Assembly (NCBI RefSeq): GCF_037975245.1
Contig: NC_092571.1
Location: 5,540,001 to 5,604,000, forward strand
Length of the DNA: 64,000 nt
Direction of reading: 5' to 3'
Source of the DNA: Apostichopus japonicus
Taxonomy: Eukaryota > Echinodermata > Holothuroidea > Aspidochirotida > Stichopodidae
The position numbers were made by a program, and so were the translations under genes. The first letter of the stretch is position 1. Every line of letters begins with the position of its first letter. A model generated the notes under the pieces. It ran no database searches, was not told where the DNA came from, and saw only the letters and a program-made list of their open reading frames with translations. This document shows, piece after piece, positions 20,450 to 33,892 of this stretch.

Positions 20450-21325
20450 AGTTATTTTCTGCCTTGCTAATGGTAAAACCAGAGGACTTGTCGAGACACC
20501 AACGGATGCTAATTTGGTAACACATGTTGGATCCAAAGTTGACAAGATAGATGTCTAGAACCATGGTGCAGGGTTGAGCCTTCCATAATTGTGGCAAATA
20601 ACTAATAGTTACTTTGTCATATATATCAATGTTTCTAAAAAATATATCTGTAGAATCACATTTTAGTGACCAAACATAACATAAAACAATTACTGTGCAT
20701 GTTAATGTAACAGATATGTTTACCAAGCTGTCAAATTAGTGAAGAGGACTTCCAGTTCAGTCTAAGTTTATGAGTGGAGGGAATGCCAGTCTCCTTTCAC
20801 TTTAGATATGACTTTGCTGCCATTTATAAGTCCATGAATTAGTAGGAATTTAGCCTGATAACAATGAAGGTATAGGTGAGTTTCTTACTTAACTATCACT
20901 ATACTTTGTGTATTTACAGGATCATCCATACGTCTCATATGTCATACTAAGTTATCTTTACAAGGAAAAGGCCTATTTTGTTCATCTTTTAAATTTCAAC
21001 ATGTATTTCTGTTTATTTTTATCATGTTTCTGTTTTGTAATTTAGATAACTTCTCTGCATTTGGTTGGTTTTGGGTACTGGATTGAGTTGGCATCTTGCA
21101 ATATTTGTTTCCTTTGTTTCAATTGTCTCAGAGAGTTGACATTGAAATGTTTGTGAAAAGAGTAAATATAATTCCTACACATTTTTATATTACACTTAAC
21201 AGAAAGCAACTGGTTTTCTGTATGATGCACCATTACTCTGTAAGTTTAAAGGACAATAGTAGTAAAACTTTCTTTAAAATAGGTATACCAAATGAACTGG
21301 TCACTCACCTGATGATGAAATTATT
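20450..21325. other. UXS1 3' UTR and downstream flank
   Basis: AT-rich sequence after the UXS1 stop codon. At least its first part should be 3' UTR. No canonical AATAAA or ATTAAA in a convincing position and no further exon were seen. Confidence 0.5.
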
Positions 21326-21727
<402 letters not shown>

Positions 21728-22234
21728 CTAAGCATATCTTGTTTAACATTTTTACGTGTCTGTAAGAGGAACAAGGTGTTTAATTATGTTATATTTATGT
21801 AATTAGCATCTTGTCAACAAAAACTTGTGGTTATTTGATCTCTCTTCTTACGTCATTTTTCAACCCTCTTTAGAGTGTTTGTTTTTAAGTATTTACCCTG
21901 CTCATAACATTCCATTTTACATTCTATTGTTTGCAATTCTCACACACTTAACTAAAATAATGATCAATCCATTCATAGCCAGAAGCATTCATTTTCATGG
22001 CTTTGGTGATAACATTGACATAATAAGGGACAGATTGTTACCCCTAACTTTAGATAGCACCCCTAAAAGGATTTTATCCACCAGGCTGGACTACAGTGTT
22101 GTTCAATCTTTGCTTATGCCTATTGAAAAACTGCAGATTGTCATCACATTCATCAGCTCACACTTCACTTTTTGATTCTTTGCCCGAAGGCTCAAGGAAT
22201 CTGTGCGATGGTGATTGTGTGTGTGTGTGTATGT
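21728..22234. other. Spacer between AT microsatellite and first satellite
   Basis: No gene recognised. It ends with a TG run (about 22214-22232) directly before the first satellite unit. A similar TG run precedes the 399-bp tandem repeat near 3170. Confidence 0.5.
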
Positions 22235-25200
22235 GAGGCCTTAACTCAAACAATGACATCTTGGTACATAGATGCGCCATGGTGAGTAGCTGAACCCTTT
22301 GATTTTGCTGCTCATTTCATGAATAATTATGAGGTCACGGGGTCAAACGTGAAAATCTCCCAATGCGTATAACTCCGCAACCAAATGTCAGATTTATTCA
22401 TACTTGATATTAATATGTTGGTAGAAAGTGGATACATGGTGATATAGTTTCAAATTGATATTATGTATATTTATAAGGGGGCGGGGCTTCAGTTGATTTT
22501 CGCTAAAATAGCTCGTAAACATGGTAACTGAACAACGACAAGTTGGATTGAAGTCATACTTGGTACATAGATGCGCCATGGTGAGTTAATTAACCCTATT
22601 GATTTTGCTACTCATTCATGAATAATTATGAGGTCACAAGGTCAAAAGCGAATATCTCCCAATGCTTATAACTCTGCAACCAAATGTCAGATTAATTTAT
22701 ACTTCATATTAATATGTCGGTAGATAGCAGGTACATGTTGCTTTATTTTCAGGTTGATATTATGCAAATTTATTAGGGGGCGGGTCTTAAGTGAATTTTC
22801 ACTCAAATAGCTTGTGAACACGGTAACTGAACAACGACAAGTTGGATTCAACTCATACTTGGTACGTAGATGCGCCATAGTGAGTAGCTGAACCCTTTGA
22901 TTTTGCTGCTCATTACATGAATAATTATGAGGTCACGGGGTCAAACGTGAAAATCTCCCAATGCTTATAACTCCGCAACCAAATGTCAGATTTATTCATA
23001 CTTGATATTAATATGTTGGTAGAAAGTGGATACATGGTGATATAGTTTCAAATTGATATTATGTATATTTATAAGGGGGCGGGGCTTAAATTGATTTTCG
23101 CTAAAATAGCTCGTAAACACGGTAACTGAACAACAACAAGTTGGATTGAAGTCATACTTGGTACATAGATGCGCCATAGTAAGTAAATTATACCCTATTG
23201 ATTTTGCTACTCATTCATGAATAATTATGAGGTCACGGGGTCAAACATGAAATCTCCAAATGCTTATAACTCCGCAACCAAATGTCAGATTAAGTTATAC
23301 TTGATATTAATATGTTGGTAGATGGCAGGTACATGTTGCTTTATTTTCAAGTTGTTATTATGCAAATTTATTAGGGGCGGGGCTTAAGCGAATTTTGCAT
23401 TCCAATGGCTTGTGAACACGGTAACTGAGCAACGACAAGTTGGATTCAGCTCATACTTGGTACAAAGATGCGCCATAGTAAGTAAATTAACCCTATTGTT
23501 TTTGTTGCTCATATCATGAATAATTAAGAGGTCACAACTCACAAGGTCAAACGTTAAAATCTCCCAATGCTTATAACTCCGCAACCAAACGTCAGATTAA
23601 GTTATACTTGATATTAATATGTTGGTAGATAGCAGGTGCATGTTGCTTTATTTTCCAGTTGATATTATGCATATTTATTAGGGGGCGGGGCTTAAGGAAT
23701 TTTCACTCAAATAGCCGGAACACGGTAACTGAACGACGACAAGTTGGATCGAAGCTATACTTGGTACGTAGATGCGCCATGGTGAGTAAATTAACGCTAT
23801 TGATTTTGCTACTCATTCATGAATAATTATGAGGTCACGGGGTCAAACATGAAAATCTCCCAATGCTTATAACTGCAACCAAATGTCAGATTTATTCATA
23901 CTTGATATTAATATGTTGGTAGAAAGTGGGTACATGGTGATACAGTTTCAAGTTGATATTATGCATATTTATTAGGGGCAGGGCTTAAGTTGATTTTTCG
24001 CTAAAATAGCTCCTAAACACGGTAACTGAACAACGACAAGTTGGATTCAACTCATACTTGGTACATAGATGCGCCATAGTGAGTAGCTGAACCCTTTGAT
24101 TTTGCTGCTCATATCATGAATAATTATTAGGTCACGGGGTCAAACGTGAAAATCTCCTCAAAACTCCGCAACCAGATGTCAGATTTATTTATACTTGATA
24201 TTAATATGTTGGTAGAAAGTGGGTACATGGTGATATAGTTTCAAGTTGATATTATGTATATTTATAAGGGGGCGGGGCTTAAATTGATTTTCGCTAAAAT
24301 AGCTCGTAAACACGGTAACTGAACAACGACAAGTTGGATTGAAGTCATACTTGGTAAATAGATGCGCCATGGTGAGTTAATTAACCCTATTGATTTTGCT
24401 ACTCATTCATGAATAACTATGAGGTCACAGGGTCAAACATGAAATTTCCAAATGCTTAACTCCGCAACCAAATGTCAGATTAAGTTATACTTTATATTAA
24501 TATGTTGGTAGATGGCAGGTACATGTTGCTTTATTTTCCAGTTGATATTATGCATATTTATAAGGGGCGGGGCTTAAGCGAATTTTCACTCAAATAGCTT
24601 GTGAACACGGTAACTGAACAACGACAAGTTGGATCGAAGCCATACTTGGTACATAGATGCGCCATGGTGAGTAAATTAACCGTATTGATTTTGCTACTCA
24701 TTCATGAATAATTTTGAGGTCACGGGGTCAAACGTGAAAATCTCCCAATGCTTATAACTCCGCAACCAAATGTCAGATTTATTCATACTTGATATTAATA
24801 TGTTGGTAGAAAGTGGGTGCATGGTGATATAGTTTCAAGTTGATATTATGTATATTTATAAGGGGGCGGGGCTTAAATTGATTTTCGCTAAAATAGCTCG
24901 TAAACACGGTAACTAAACAACGACAAGTTGGATTGAAGTCATACTTGGTGCATAGATGCGCCATGGTGAGTAAATTAACCCTATTGATTTTGCTACTCAT
25001 TCATGAATAACTATGAGGTCACGGGGTCAAACATGAAATCTCCAAATGCTTATAACTCCGCAACGAAATGTCAGATTAATTCATACTTGATATTATTATG
25101 TTGGTAGAAAGTGGGTACATGGTGAAATAGTTTTCAAGTTAATAATATGCATATTTATTAGGGGCGGGGCTTAAGTTGATTTTCGCTAAAATAGCACGTA

Positions 25201-28200
25201 AACACGGTAACTGAACAACGACAAGTTGGTTTCAAGTCATACTTGGTACATAGATGCGCCATGGTGAGTAAATTAAACCCTATTGATTTTGCTACTCATT
25301 TCATGATTAATTATGGGGTCAAACGTGAAAATCTCCCAATGCTTATAACTCCGCAACCAAATGTCAGATTAAGTAATACTTGGTATTAATATGTTGGTAG
25401 AAATATGTTGTTATATTTTTAAGTTGATATTATGCATATTTATTAGGGGGCGGGGCTTAAGGGAATTTTCTCTCAAATAAGCTTGTGAACACGGTAACTG
25501 AACAACGACAAGTTGGATTCAACTCATACTTGGTATTTAGATGCGCCATAGTGAGTAGCTGAACCCTTTGATTTTGCTGCTCATATCATGAATAATTATG
25601 AGGTCACAAGGTCAAACGTGAAAATCTCCCAATGCTTATAACTCCGTAACCAAATGTCAGATTAAGTAATACTTGATATTAATATGTTGGTAGAAAGTGG
25701 GTACATGGTGATACAGTTTCAAATTGATATTATGTATATTTATAAGGGGGCGGGGCTTAAATTGATTTTCGCTAAAATAGCTCGTAAACACGGTAACTGA
25801 ACAACAACAAGTTGGATTGAAGTCATACTTGGTACATAGATGCGCCATAGTAAGTAAATTATACCCTATTGATTTTGCTACTCATTCATGAATAATTATG
25901 AGGTCACGGGGTCAAACATGAAATCTCCAAATGCTTATAACTCCGCAACCAAATGTCAGATTAAGTTATACTTGATATTAATATGTTGGTAGATGGCAGG
26001 TACATGTTGCTTTATTTTCAAGTTGTTATTATGCAAATTTATTAGGGGCGGGGCTTAAGCGAATTTTGCATTCCAATGGCTTGTGAACACGGTAACTGAG
26101 CAACGACAAGTTGGATTCAGCTTATACTTGGTACAAAGATGCGCCATAGTAAGTAAATTAACCCTATTGTTTTTGTTGCTCATATCATGAATAATTAAGA
26201 GGTCACAACTCACAAGGTCAAACGTTAAAATCTCCCAATGCTTATAACTCCGCAACCAAACGTCAGATTAAGTTATACTTGATATTAATATGTTGGTAGA
26301 TAGCAGGTGCATGTTGCTTTATTTTCCAGTTGATATTATGCATATTTATTAGGGGGCGGGGCTTAAGGAATTTTCACTCAAATAGCCGGAACACGGTAAC
26401 TGAACGACGACAAGTTGGATCGAAGCTATACTTGGTACGTAGATGCGCCATGGTGAGTAAATTAACGCTATTGATTTTGCTACTCATTCATGAATAATTA
26501 TGAGGTCACGGGGTCAAACATGAAAATCTCCCAATGCTTATAACTGCAACCAAATGTCAGATTTATTCATACTTGATATTAATATGTTGGTAGAAAGTGG
26601 GTACATGGTGATACAGTTTCAAGTTGATATTATGCATATTTATTAGGGGCAGGGCTTAAGTTGATTTTTCGCTAAAATAGCTCCTAAACACGGTAACTGA
26701 ACAACGACAAGTTGGATTCAACTCATACTTGGTACATAGATGCGCCATAGTGAGTAGCTGAACCCTTTGATTTTGCTGCTCATATCATGAATAATTATTA
26801 GGTCACGGGGTCAAACGTGAAAATCTCCTCAAAACTCCGCAACCAGATGTCAGATTTATTTATACTTGATATTAATATGTTGGTAGAAAGTGGGTACATG
26901 GTGATATAGTTTCAAGTTGATATTATGTATATTTATAAGGGGGCGGGGCTTAAATTGATTTTCGCTAAAATAGCTCGTAAACACGGTAACTGAACAACGA
27001 CAAGTTGGATTGAAGTCATACTTGGTAAATAGATGCGCCATGGTGAGTTAATTAACCCTATTGATTTTGCTACTCATTCATGAATAACTATGAGGTCACA
27101 GGGTCAAACATGAAATTTCCAAATGCTTAACTCCGCAACCAAATGTCAGATTAAGTTATACTTTATATTAATATGTTGGTAGATGACAGGTACATGTTGC
27201 TTTATTTTCCAGTTGATATTATGCATATTTATAAGGGGCGGGGCTTAAGCGAATTTTCACTCAAATAGCTTGTGAACACGGTAACTGAACAACGACAAGT
27301 TGGATCGAAGCCATACTTGGTACATAGATGCGCCATGGTGAGTAAATTAACCGTATTGATTTTGCTACTCATTCATGAATAATTTTGAGGTCACGGGGTC
27401 AAACGTGAAAATCTCCCAATGCTTATAACTCCGCAACCAAATGTCAGATTTATTCATACTTGATATTAATATGTTGGTAGAAAGTGGGTGCATGGTGATA
27501 TAGTTTCAAGTTGATATTATGTATATTTATAAGGGGGCGGGGCTTAAATTGATTTTCGCTAAAATAGCTCGTAAACACGGTAACTAAACAACGACAAGTT
27601 GGATTGAAGTCATACTTGGTGCATAGATGCGCCATGGTGAGTAAATTAACCCTATTGATTTTGCTACTCATTCATGAATAACTATGAGGTCACGGGGTCA
27701 AACATGAAATCTCCAAATGCTTATAACTCCGCAACGAAATGTCAGATTAATTCATACTTGATATTATTATGTTGGTAGAAAGTGGGTACATGGTGAAATA
27801 GTTTTCAAGTTAATAATATGCATATTTATTAGGGGCGGGGCTTAAGTTGATTTTCGCTAAAATAGCACGTAAACACGGTAACTGAACAACGACAAGTTGG
27901 TTTCAAGTCATACTTGGTACATAGATGCGCCATGGTGAGTAAATTAAACCCTATTGATTTTGCTACTCATTTCATGATTAATTATGGGGTCAAACGTGAA
28001 AATCTCCCAATGCTTATAACTCCGCAACCAAATGTCAGATTAAGTAATACTTGGTATTAATATGTTGGTAGAAATATGTTGTTATATTTTTAAGTTGATA
28101 TTATGCATATTTATTAGGGGGCGGGGCTTAAGGGAATTTTCTCTCAAATAAGCTTGTGAACACGGTAACTGAACAACGACAAGTTGGATTCAACTCATAC

Positions 28201-30045
28201 TTGGTATTTAGATGCGCCATAGTGAGTAGCTGAACCCTTTGATTTTGCTGCTCATATCATGAATAATTATGAGGTCACAAGGTCAAACGTGAAAATCTCC
28301 CAATGCTTATAACTCCGTAACCAAATGTCAGATTAAGTAATACTTGATATTAATATGTTGGTAGAAAGTGGGTACATGGTGAAATAGTTTTCAAGTTAAT
28401 AATATGCATATTTATTAGGGGCGGGGCTTCAGTTGATTTTCGCTAAAATACTTGATATTAATATGTTGGTAGAAAGTGGGTACATGGTGATACAGTTTCA
28501 AATTGATATTATGTATATTTATAAGGGGGCGGGGCTTAAATTGATTTTCGCTAAAATAGCTCGTAAACACGGTAACTGAACAACAACAAGTTGGATTGAA
28601 GTCATACTTGGTACATAGATGCGCCATAGTAAGTAAATTATACCCTATTGATTTTGCTACTCATTCATGAATAATTATGAGGTCACGGGGTCAAACATGA
28701 AATCTCCAAATGCTTATAACTCCGCAACCAAATGTCAGATTAAGTTATACTTGATATTAATATGTTGGTAGATGGCAGGTACATGTTGCTTTATTTTCAA
28801 GTTGTTATTATGCAAATTTATTAGGGGCGGGGCTTAAGCGAATTTTGCATTCCAATGGCTTGTGAACACGGTAACTGAGCAACGACAAGTTGGATTCAGC
28901 TCATACTTGGTACAAAGATGCGCCATAGTAAGTAAATTAACCCTATTGTTTTTGTTGCTCATATCATGAATAATTAAGAGGTCACAACTCACAAGGTCAA
29001 ACGTTAAAATCTCCCAATGCTTATAACTCCGCAACCAAACGTCAGATTAAGTTATACTTGATATTAATATGTTGGTAGATAGCAGGTGCATGTTGCTTTA
29101 TTTTCCACTTGATATTATGCATATTTATTAGGGGGCGGGGCTTAAGTGAATTTTCACTCAAATAGCCGGAACACGGTAACTGAACAACGACAAGTTGGAT
29201 CGAAGCTATACTTGGTACATAGCTGCGCCATAGTGAGTAGCTGAACCCTATTGATTTTGGTGCTCCTTACATGAATAATTATAAGGTCACAACTCACAAG
29301 GTCAAACGTTAAAATCTCCCAATGCTTATAACTCCGCAACCAAATGTCACATTAATTTATACTTGATATTAATATGTCGGTAGATAGCAGGTACATGTTG
29401 CTTTATTTTCAAGTTGTTATTATGCAAATTTATTAGGGGCGGGGCTTAAGCGAATTTTGCATTCCAATGGCTTGTGAACACGGTAACTGAACAACGACAA
29501 GTTGGATTCAGCTCATACTTGGTACAAAGATGCACCATAGTAAGTCAATTAATCCTATTGTTTTTGTTGCTCATTTCATGAATAATTAAGAGGTCACAAC
29601 TCACAAGGTCAAACGTTAAAATCTCCCAATGCTTATAACTCCGCAACCAAACGTCAGATTAAGTTATACTTGATATTAATATGTTGGTAGATAGCAGGTG
29701 CATGTTGCTTTATTTTCCAGTTGATTTATGCATATTTATTGGGGGCGGGGCTTAAGTGAATTTTCACTCAAATAGCTTGTGAACACTGTAGCTGAACAAC
29801 GACAAGTTGGATTCAAGTCATACTTGGTACATAGATGCGACATGATGAGCAAATTAACCCTATTGATTTTGCTACTCATTGCACGGGGTCAAACGTGCAA
29901 ATCTCCAAATGCTTTTAACTCCGCAACCAAATGTCAGATTTATTTATACTTGGTATTAATATATTGGTAGATAGTTGGTACATGTTGCTATATTTTCAAG
30001 TTGATATAATGCATATTTATAAGGGGCGGGGCTTAAGTGAATTTT
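22235..30045. repeat. Satellite 1: ~297-bp monomer, about 26 copies
   Basis: The marker gatgcgccat recurs at 22271, 22570, 22869, 23168, 23467, 23771, 24068, 24361, 24656, 24955, 25253 and on to about 29.8 kb, so monomers are 293-304 bp. Most units contain a GC-box-like gggcggggct, the block cccaatgcttataactccgc and a pair of AGGTCA-type half-sites (aggtcacggggtca or aggtcacaaggtca, DR2 spacing). A higher-order period of 2671 bp (nine monomers) links 24185 with 26856 and 24779 with 27450. A third partial copy follows, offset by a 108-bp internal duplication near 28343-28450. Open frames of 61-73 codons on the minus strand recur only because the DNA recurs. Confidence 0.95.
28343..28450. repeat. 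108-bp partial-monomer duplication at a junction in satellite 1
   Basis: At about 28450 the sequence jumps from gattttcgctaaaat back to acttgatattaatatg, so the segment after that marker appears twice. The offset between equivalent positions changes from 2671 to 2779 bp (26055 to 28834), a difference of exactly 108. This marks an unequal exchange between out-of-phase monomers. Confidence 0.8.
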
Positions 30046-33000
30046 ATATCACACCCAACTCAAAGCCTACCATGAGACGCTTCAAGAAAAGAGTACAAGA
30101 TAAGGTGAATTTACATTTCTCGAAACGGTATCACCAGCTTCGCACACCTGAAGTGTGGTAAAAGCATCAGTTTCGGGCGAAAACGAATGGATATGTTCGC
30201 CCGGCGAGAGGAGCTAACCTTACGTAACGGTGCCTATCACAAACAAAGGACGCCTTTTATGTAGGGAGACATGCTGTTGTTTGGGTCGAAAACTAAAGAG
30301 ATAAAACGGTGACTAACACCCGTTTCGGTCGACTTCAGATCACGCGTTAACAGGCCGTTCGGTTTGAAAACGTACGGGGTGCATTCCTCGGCGGGAGAAG
30401 ACACCCTATTACACAAAACCGTATGATCAGCTTCGAGCACATCAGGGGTGGTGAAAACAACGGTTTCGGTCAAAAACGGATGGGGATGTTCACCAGGCGT
30501 GAGGAGCCACCCTTCAAGTAACGGTGCCTATCACCAGAAAAGGACGCCTTTTGTGTAGGGAGACATGCTCTCTGGGTCAAATAAACAAGTGATAAAACGA
30601 AGAAGAACACCAGTTTTGGTCGACTTCTGATTACGCTGAAAAGGGCAGTTTTGGTCGAAAACTCACGGGGAACTCCTCTCGACGGGAGAAGATACCCCAT
30701 AACACCAAACCGAACGATCAGTTTGAAGCACACCACGGGTGGTGCAAACAACGGTTTCGGTCAAAAACGGATGGGAATGTTCAGCCGGCGAGAGGAGACA
30801 CCCCTTTACGTAACGGTGCCTATCACCAACAAAGGACGCCTTTCGCTGCGGAAAATCTGCTGTTGTTTGGGTCCAAAACTCAAGGGATAAAACGGTGACT
30901 TACACCCGTTTTGGTCGACTTCCGATTACACGTAAACAGGCCATTCGGGTTGAAAACGTACGGGGTGATTCCGTCGGCGGGAGAAGACACCCCTTTACTC
31001 GAAACGGTATCACCAGTTTCGCGGACCAAAATGGGCGGTGAAAACATCAGTTTCGGGTGAAAAAGAATGAGGATGTTCACCCAGCGAGAGGAGCCACCCT
31101 TCACGTAGCGGTGCCTATCAGGTTGTTAAAAGGCAGTTTGGGTCGGGAACTCCTCTCGACGGGAGAAGATACCCCATTACACAAAACCGTATAATCAGTT
31201 TCGAAAACATCAGGGGTGGAGCAAACAACGGTTTCGGTCGAAAACGGATGGGAATGTTCAGCCGGCGAGTGAAGACATCCCTTCACGTAACGTTGCCTAT
31301 CACCAAAATAGGCGCCTTTCGCTGCGGAAAACACGCTGTTGTTTGGGTCGAAAACTCAAGGGATACAACGGTGGCTTACACCCGTTTTGGTCGACTTCCG
31401 ATTACACGTAAACAGGCCGTTCGGGTTGAAAACGTACGGGGGTGCTTCCCTCGGCGGGAGAAGACACCTCTTTACTCGAAACGGTATCACCAGTTTCGCT
31501 GATCAAAAGGGGCGGTGAAAACATCAGTTTCGGTGAAAACGGATGGGGATGTTCACCCAGCGAGAGGAGCCACCCTTCACGTAGCGGTGCCTATCACCAA
31601 CATAGGACGCCTTTCGCTGCAGAAAACACGCATTTGTTTGGGTCCAAAACACGTAAACAGGCCGTTCGGGTTAAAAACGTACGGGGTGCTTCCCTCGGCG
31701 GGAGAAGACACCCCTTTACTCGAAATGGTATCACCAGTTTCGCGCACATAAAGGGGTGGTGGAAACATCAGTTTCGGATGAAAACGAATTGGGATGTTCA
31801 CCCAGCGAGAGGAGCCACCCTTCACGTAACGATGCCTATCAGGTTGTAAAAAAGCAGTTTGGGTCGCAAACGCACGGGGGAACTCTTCTCGACGGGAGAA
31901 GACAACCCATAACACAAAACCGTATAATCAGTTTGAAGCACACCACTGGTGCTGCAAACAACGGTATCGGTCAAAAACGGATGGGGATGTTCAGCCGGCT
32001 TCAAGTAACGGTGCCTATCACCAACATAGGATGGTGATGTTCACACGGCGTGAGAAGACACCCCTTTACTCGAAACGGTATCACCAGTTTCGCGGACCAA
32101 AAGGGGCGGTGAAAACATCAGTTTCGGTGAAAACGGATGGGGATGTTCATCCAGCGAGAGGAGCCACCCTTCACTTAACGATGCCTATCAGGTTGTAAAA
32201 AGGCAGTTCGGGTCGCAAACGCACGGGGAACTCCTCTCGACGGAAGAAGACACCCCATTACACAAAACCGTATCATCAATCTCGAAAACGTCAGGGGTGG
32301 TGAAAACCATGGTTGCGGTCAAAAACGGATGGGGATGTTCAGCCGGCGAGAGAAGAAACCCCTTTACGTAACGGTGCCTATCACCAACATAGGACGCCTT
32401 TCGCTGCCAAAAAAAAGCTGTTGTTTGGGTCGAAAACGGTTTGGGATAAAACGGTGACTTACACCCGTTTTGGTCGACTACCGATTACACGTAAACAGGC
32501 CGTTAGCTTCCCTCGGCGTGAGAAGACACCCCTTTATTCGAAACGATATCACCAGTTTCGCGCACCAAAAGGGGCGGTGAAAACATCAGTTTCGGGTGAA
32601 AAAGAATGGGGATGTTCACCCAGCGAGAGGAGCCACCCTTCACGTAACTGTGTCTATCAGGTTGTAATAAAAAGGCAGTTTGGGTCGCAAACGCACGGGG
32701 AACTCCTCTCGACGGGAGAAGACACCCCATTACACCAAACCGTACGATCAGTCTGAAGCACACCAGGGGTGGTAAAACAACGGTTTCGGTCAAAAACGGA
32801 TGGGGATGTTCAGCCGGCGAGAGGAGCCACCCTTCACGTAACGGTGCCTATCACCAACATAGGACGCCTTTCGCTGCGGAAAACACGCACTTGTTTGGGT
32901 CGAAAACACGTAAACGGGCCGTTCGGGTTAAAAACGTACGGGGTTCTTCCCTCGGCGGGAGAAGACACCCCTTAACTCGAAACGGTATCACAAGTTTCGC

Positions 33001-33892
33001 GCACATAAAGGGGTGATGGAAACATCAGTTTCGGATGAAAACGAATTGGGATGTTCACCCAGCGAGAGGAGCCACCCTTCACGTAGCGGTGCCTATCAGG
33101 TTGCAAAAAGGCAATTTGGGTCGCAAACGCACAGGGAACTCCTCTCGACGGGAGAAGACGCCGCATTACACAAAACCGTATTATCAGTTTGAAGCACACC
33201 ACGGGTGGTGCAAACAACGGTATCGATCGAAAACGGATGGGGATGTTCAGCCGGCTTCAAGTAACGGTGCCTAACACCAACATAGGATGGTGATATTCAC
33301 CCAGCGAGAGGAGCCACCCTTCACTTAACGATGCCTATCAGGTTGTAAAAAAGCAGTTTGGGTCGCAAACGCACGGGGGAACTCTTCTCGACGGGAGAAG
33401 ACAACCCATAACACAAAACCGTATAATCAGTTTGAAGCACACCACGGGTGCTGCAAACAACGGTATCGGTCAAAAACGGATGGGGATGTTCAGCCGGCTT
33501 CAAGTAACGGTGCCTATCACCAACATAGGATGGTGATGTTCACACGGCGTGAGAAGACACCCCTTTACTCGAAACGGTATCACCAGTTTCGCGGACCAAA
33601 AGGGGCGGTGAAAACATCAGTTTCGGTGAAAACGGATGGGGATGTTCATCCAGCGAGAGGAGCCACCCTTCACTTAACGATGCCTATGAGGTTGTAAAAA
33701 GGCAGTTCGGGTCGCAAACGCACGGGGAACTCCTCTCGACGGGAGAAGACACCCCATTACACAAAACCGTATCATCAATCTCGAAAACGTCAGGGGTGGT
33801 GAAAACCATGGTTGCGGTCAAAAACGGATGGGGATGTTCAGCCGGCGAGAGAAGAAACCCCTTTACGTAACGGTGCCTATCACCAACATAGG

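Noticed and set aside
20874-20921. Small intron in the UXS1 3' flank (gtgagt to tttacag)
   Set aside because: Only about 46 nt long, with no coding reason for it; matches to splice words this short arise by chance.
22394-29339. Repeated minus-strand frames of 61-73 codons (MAHLCTKYDFNPTC-like) as a gene family
   Set aside because: They follow the 297-bp satellite period, lack any known domain, and are opened or closed by single-base differences between monomers. Conservation is that of the DNA repeat.
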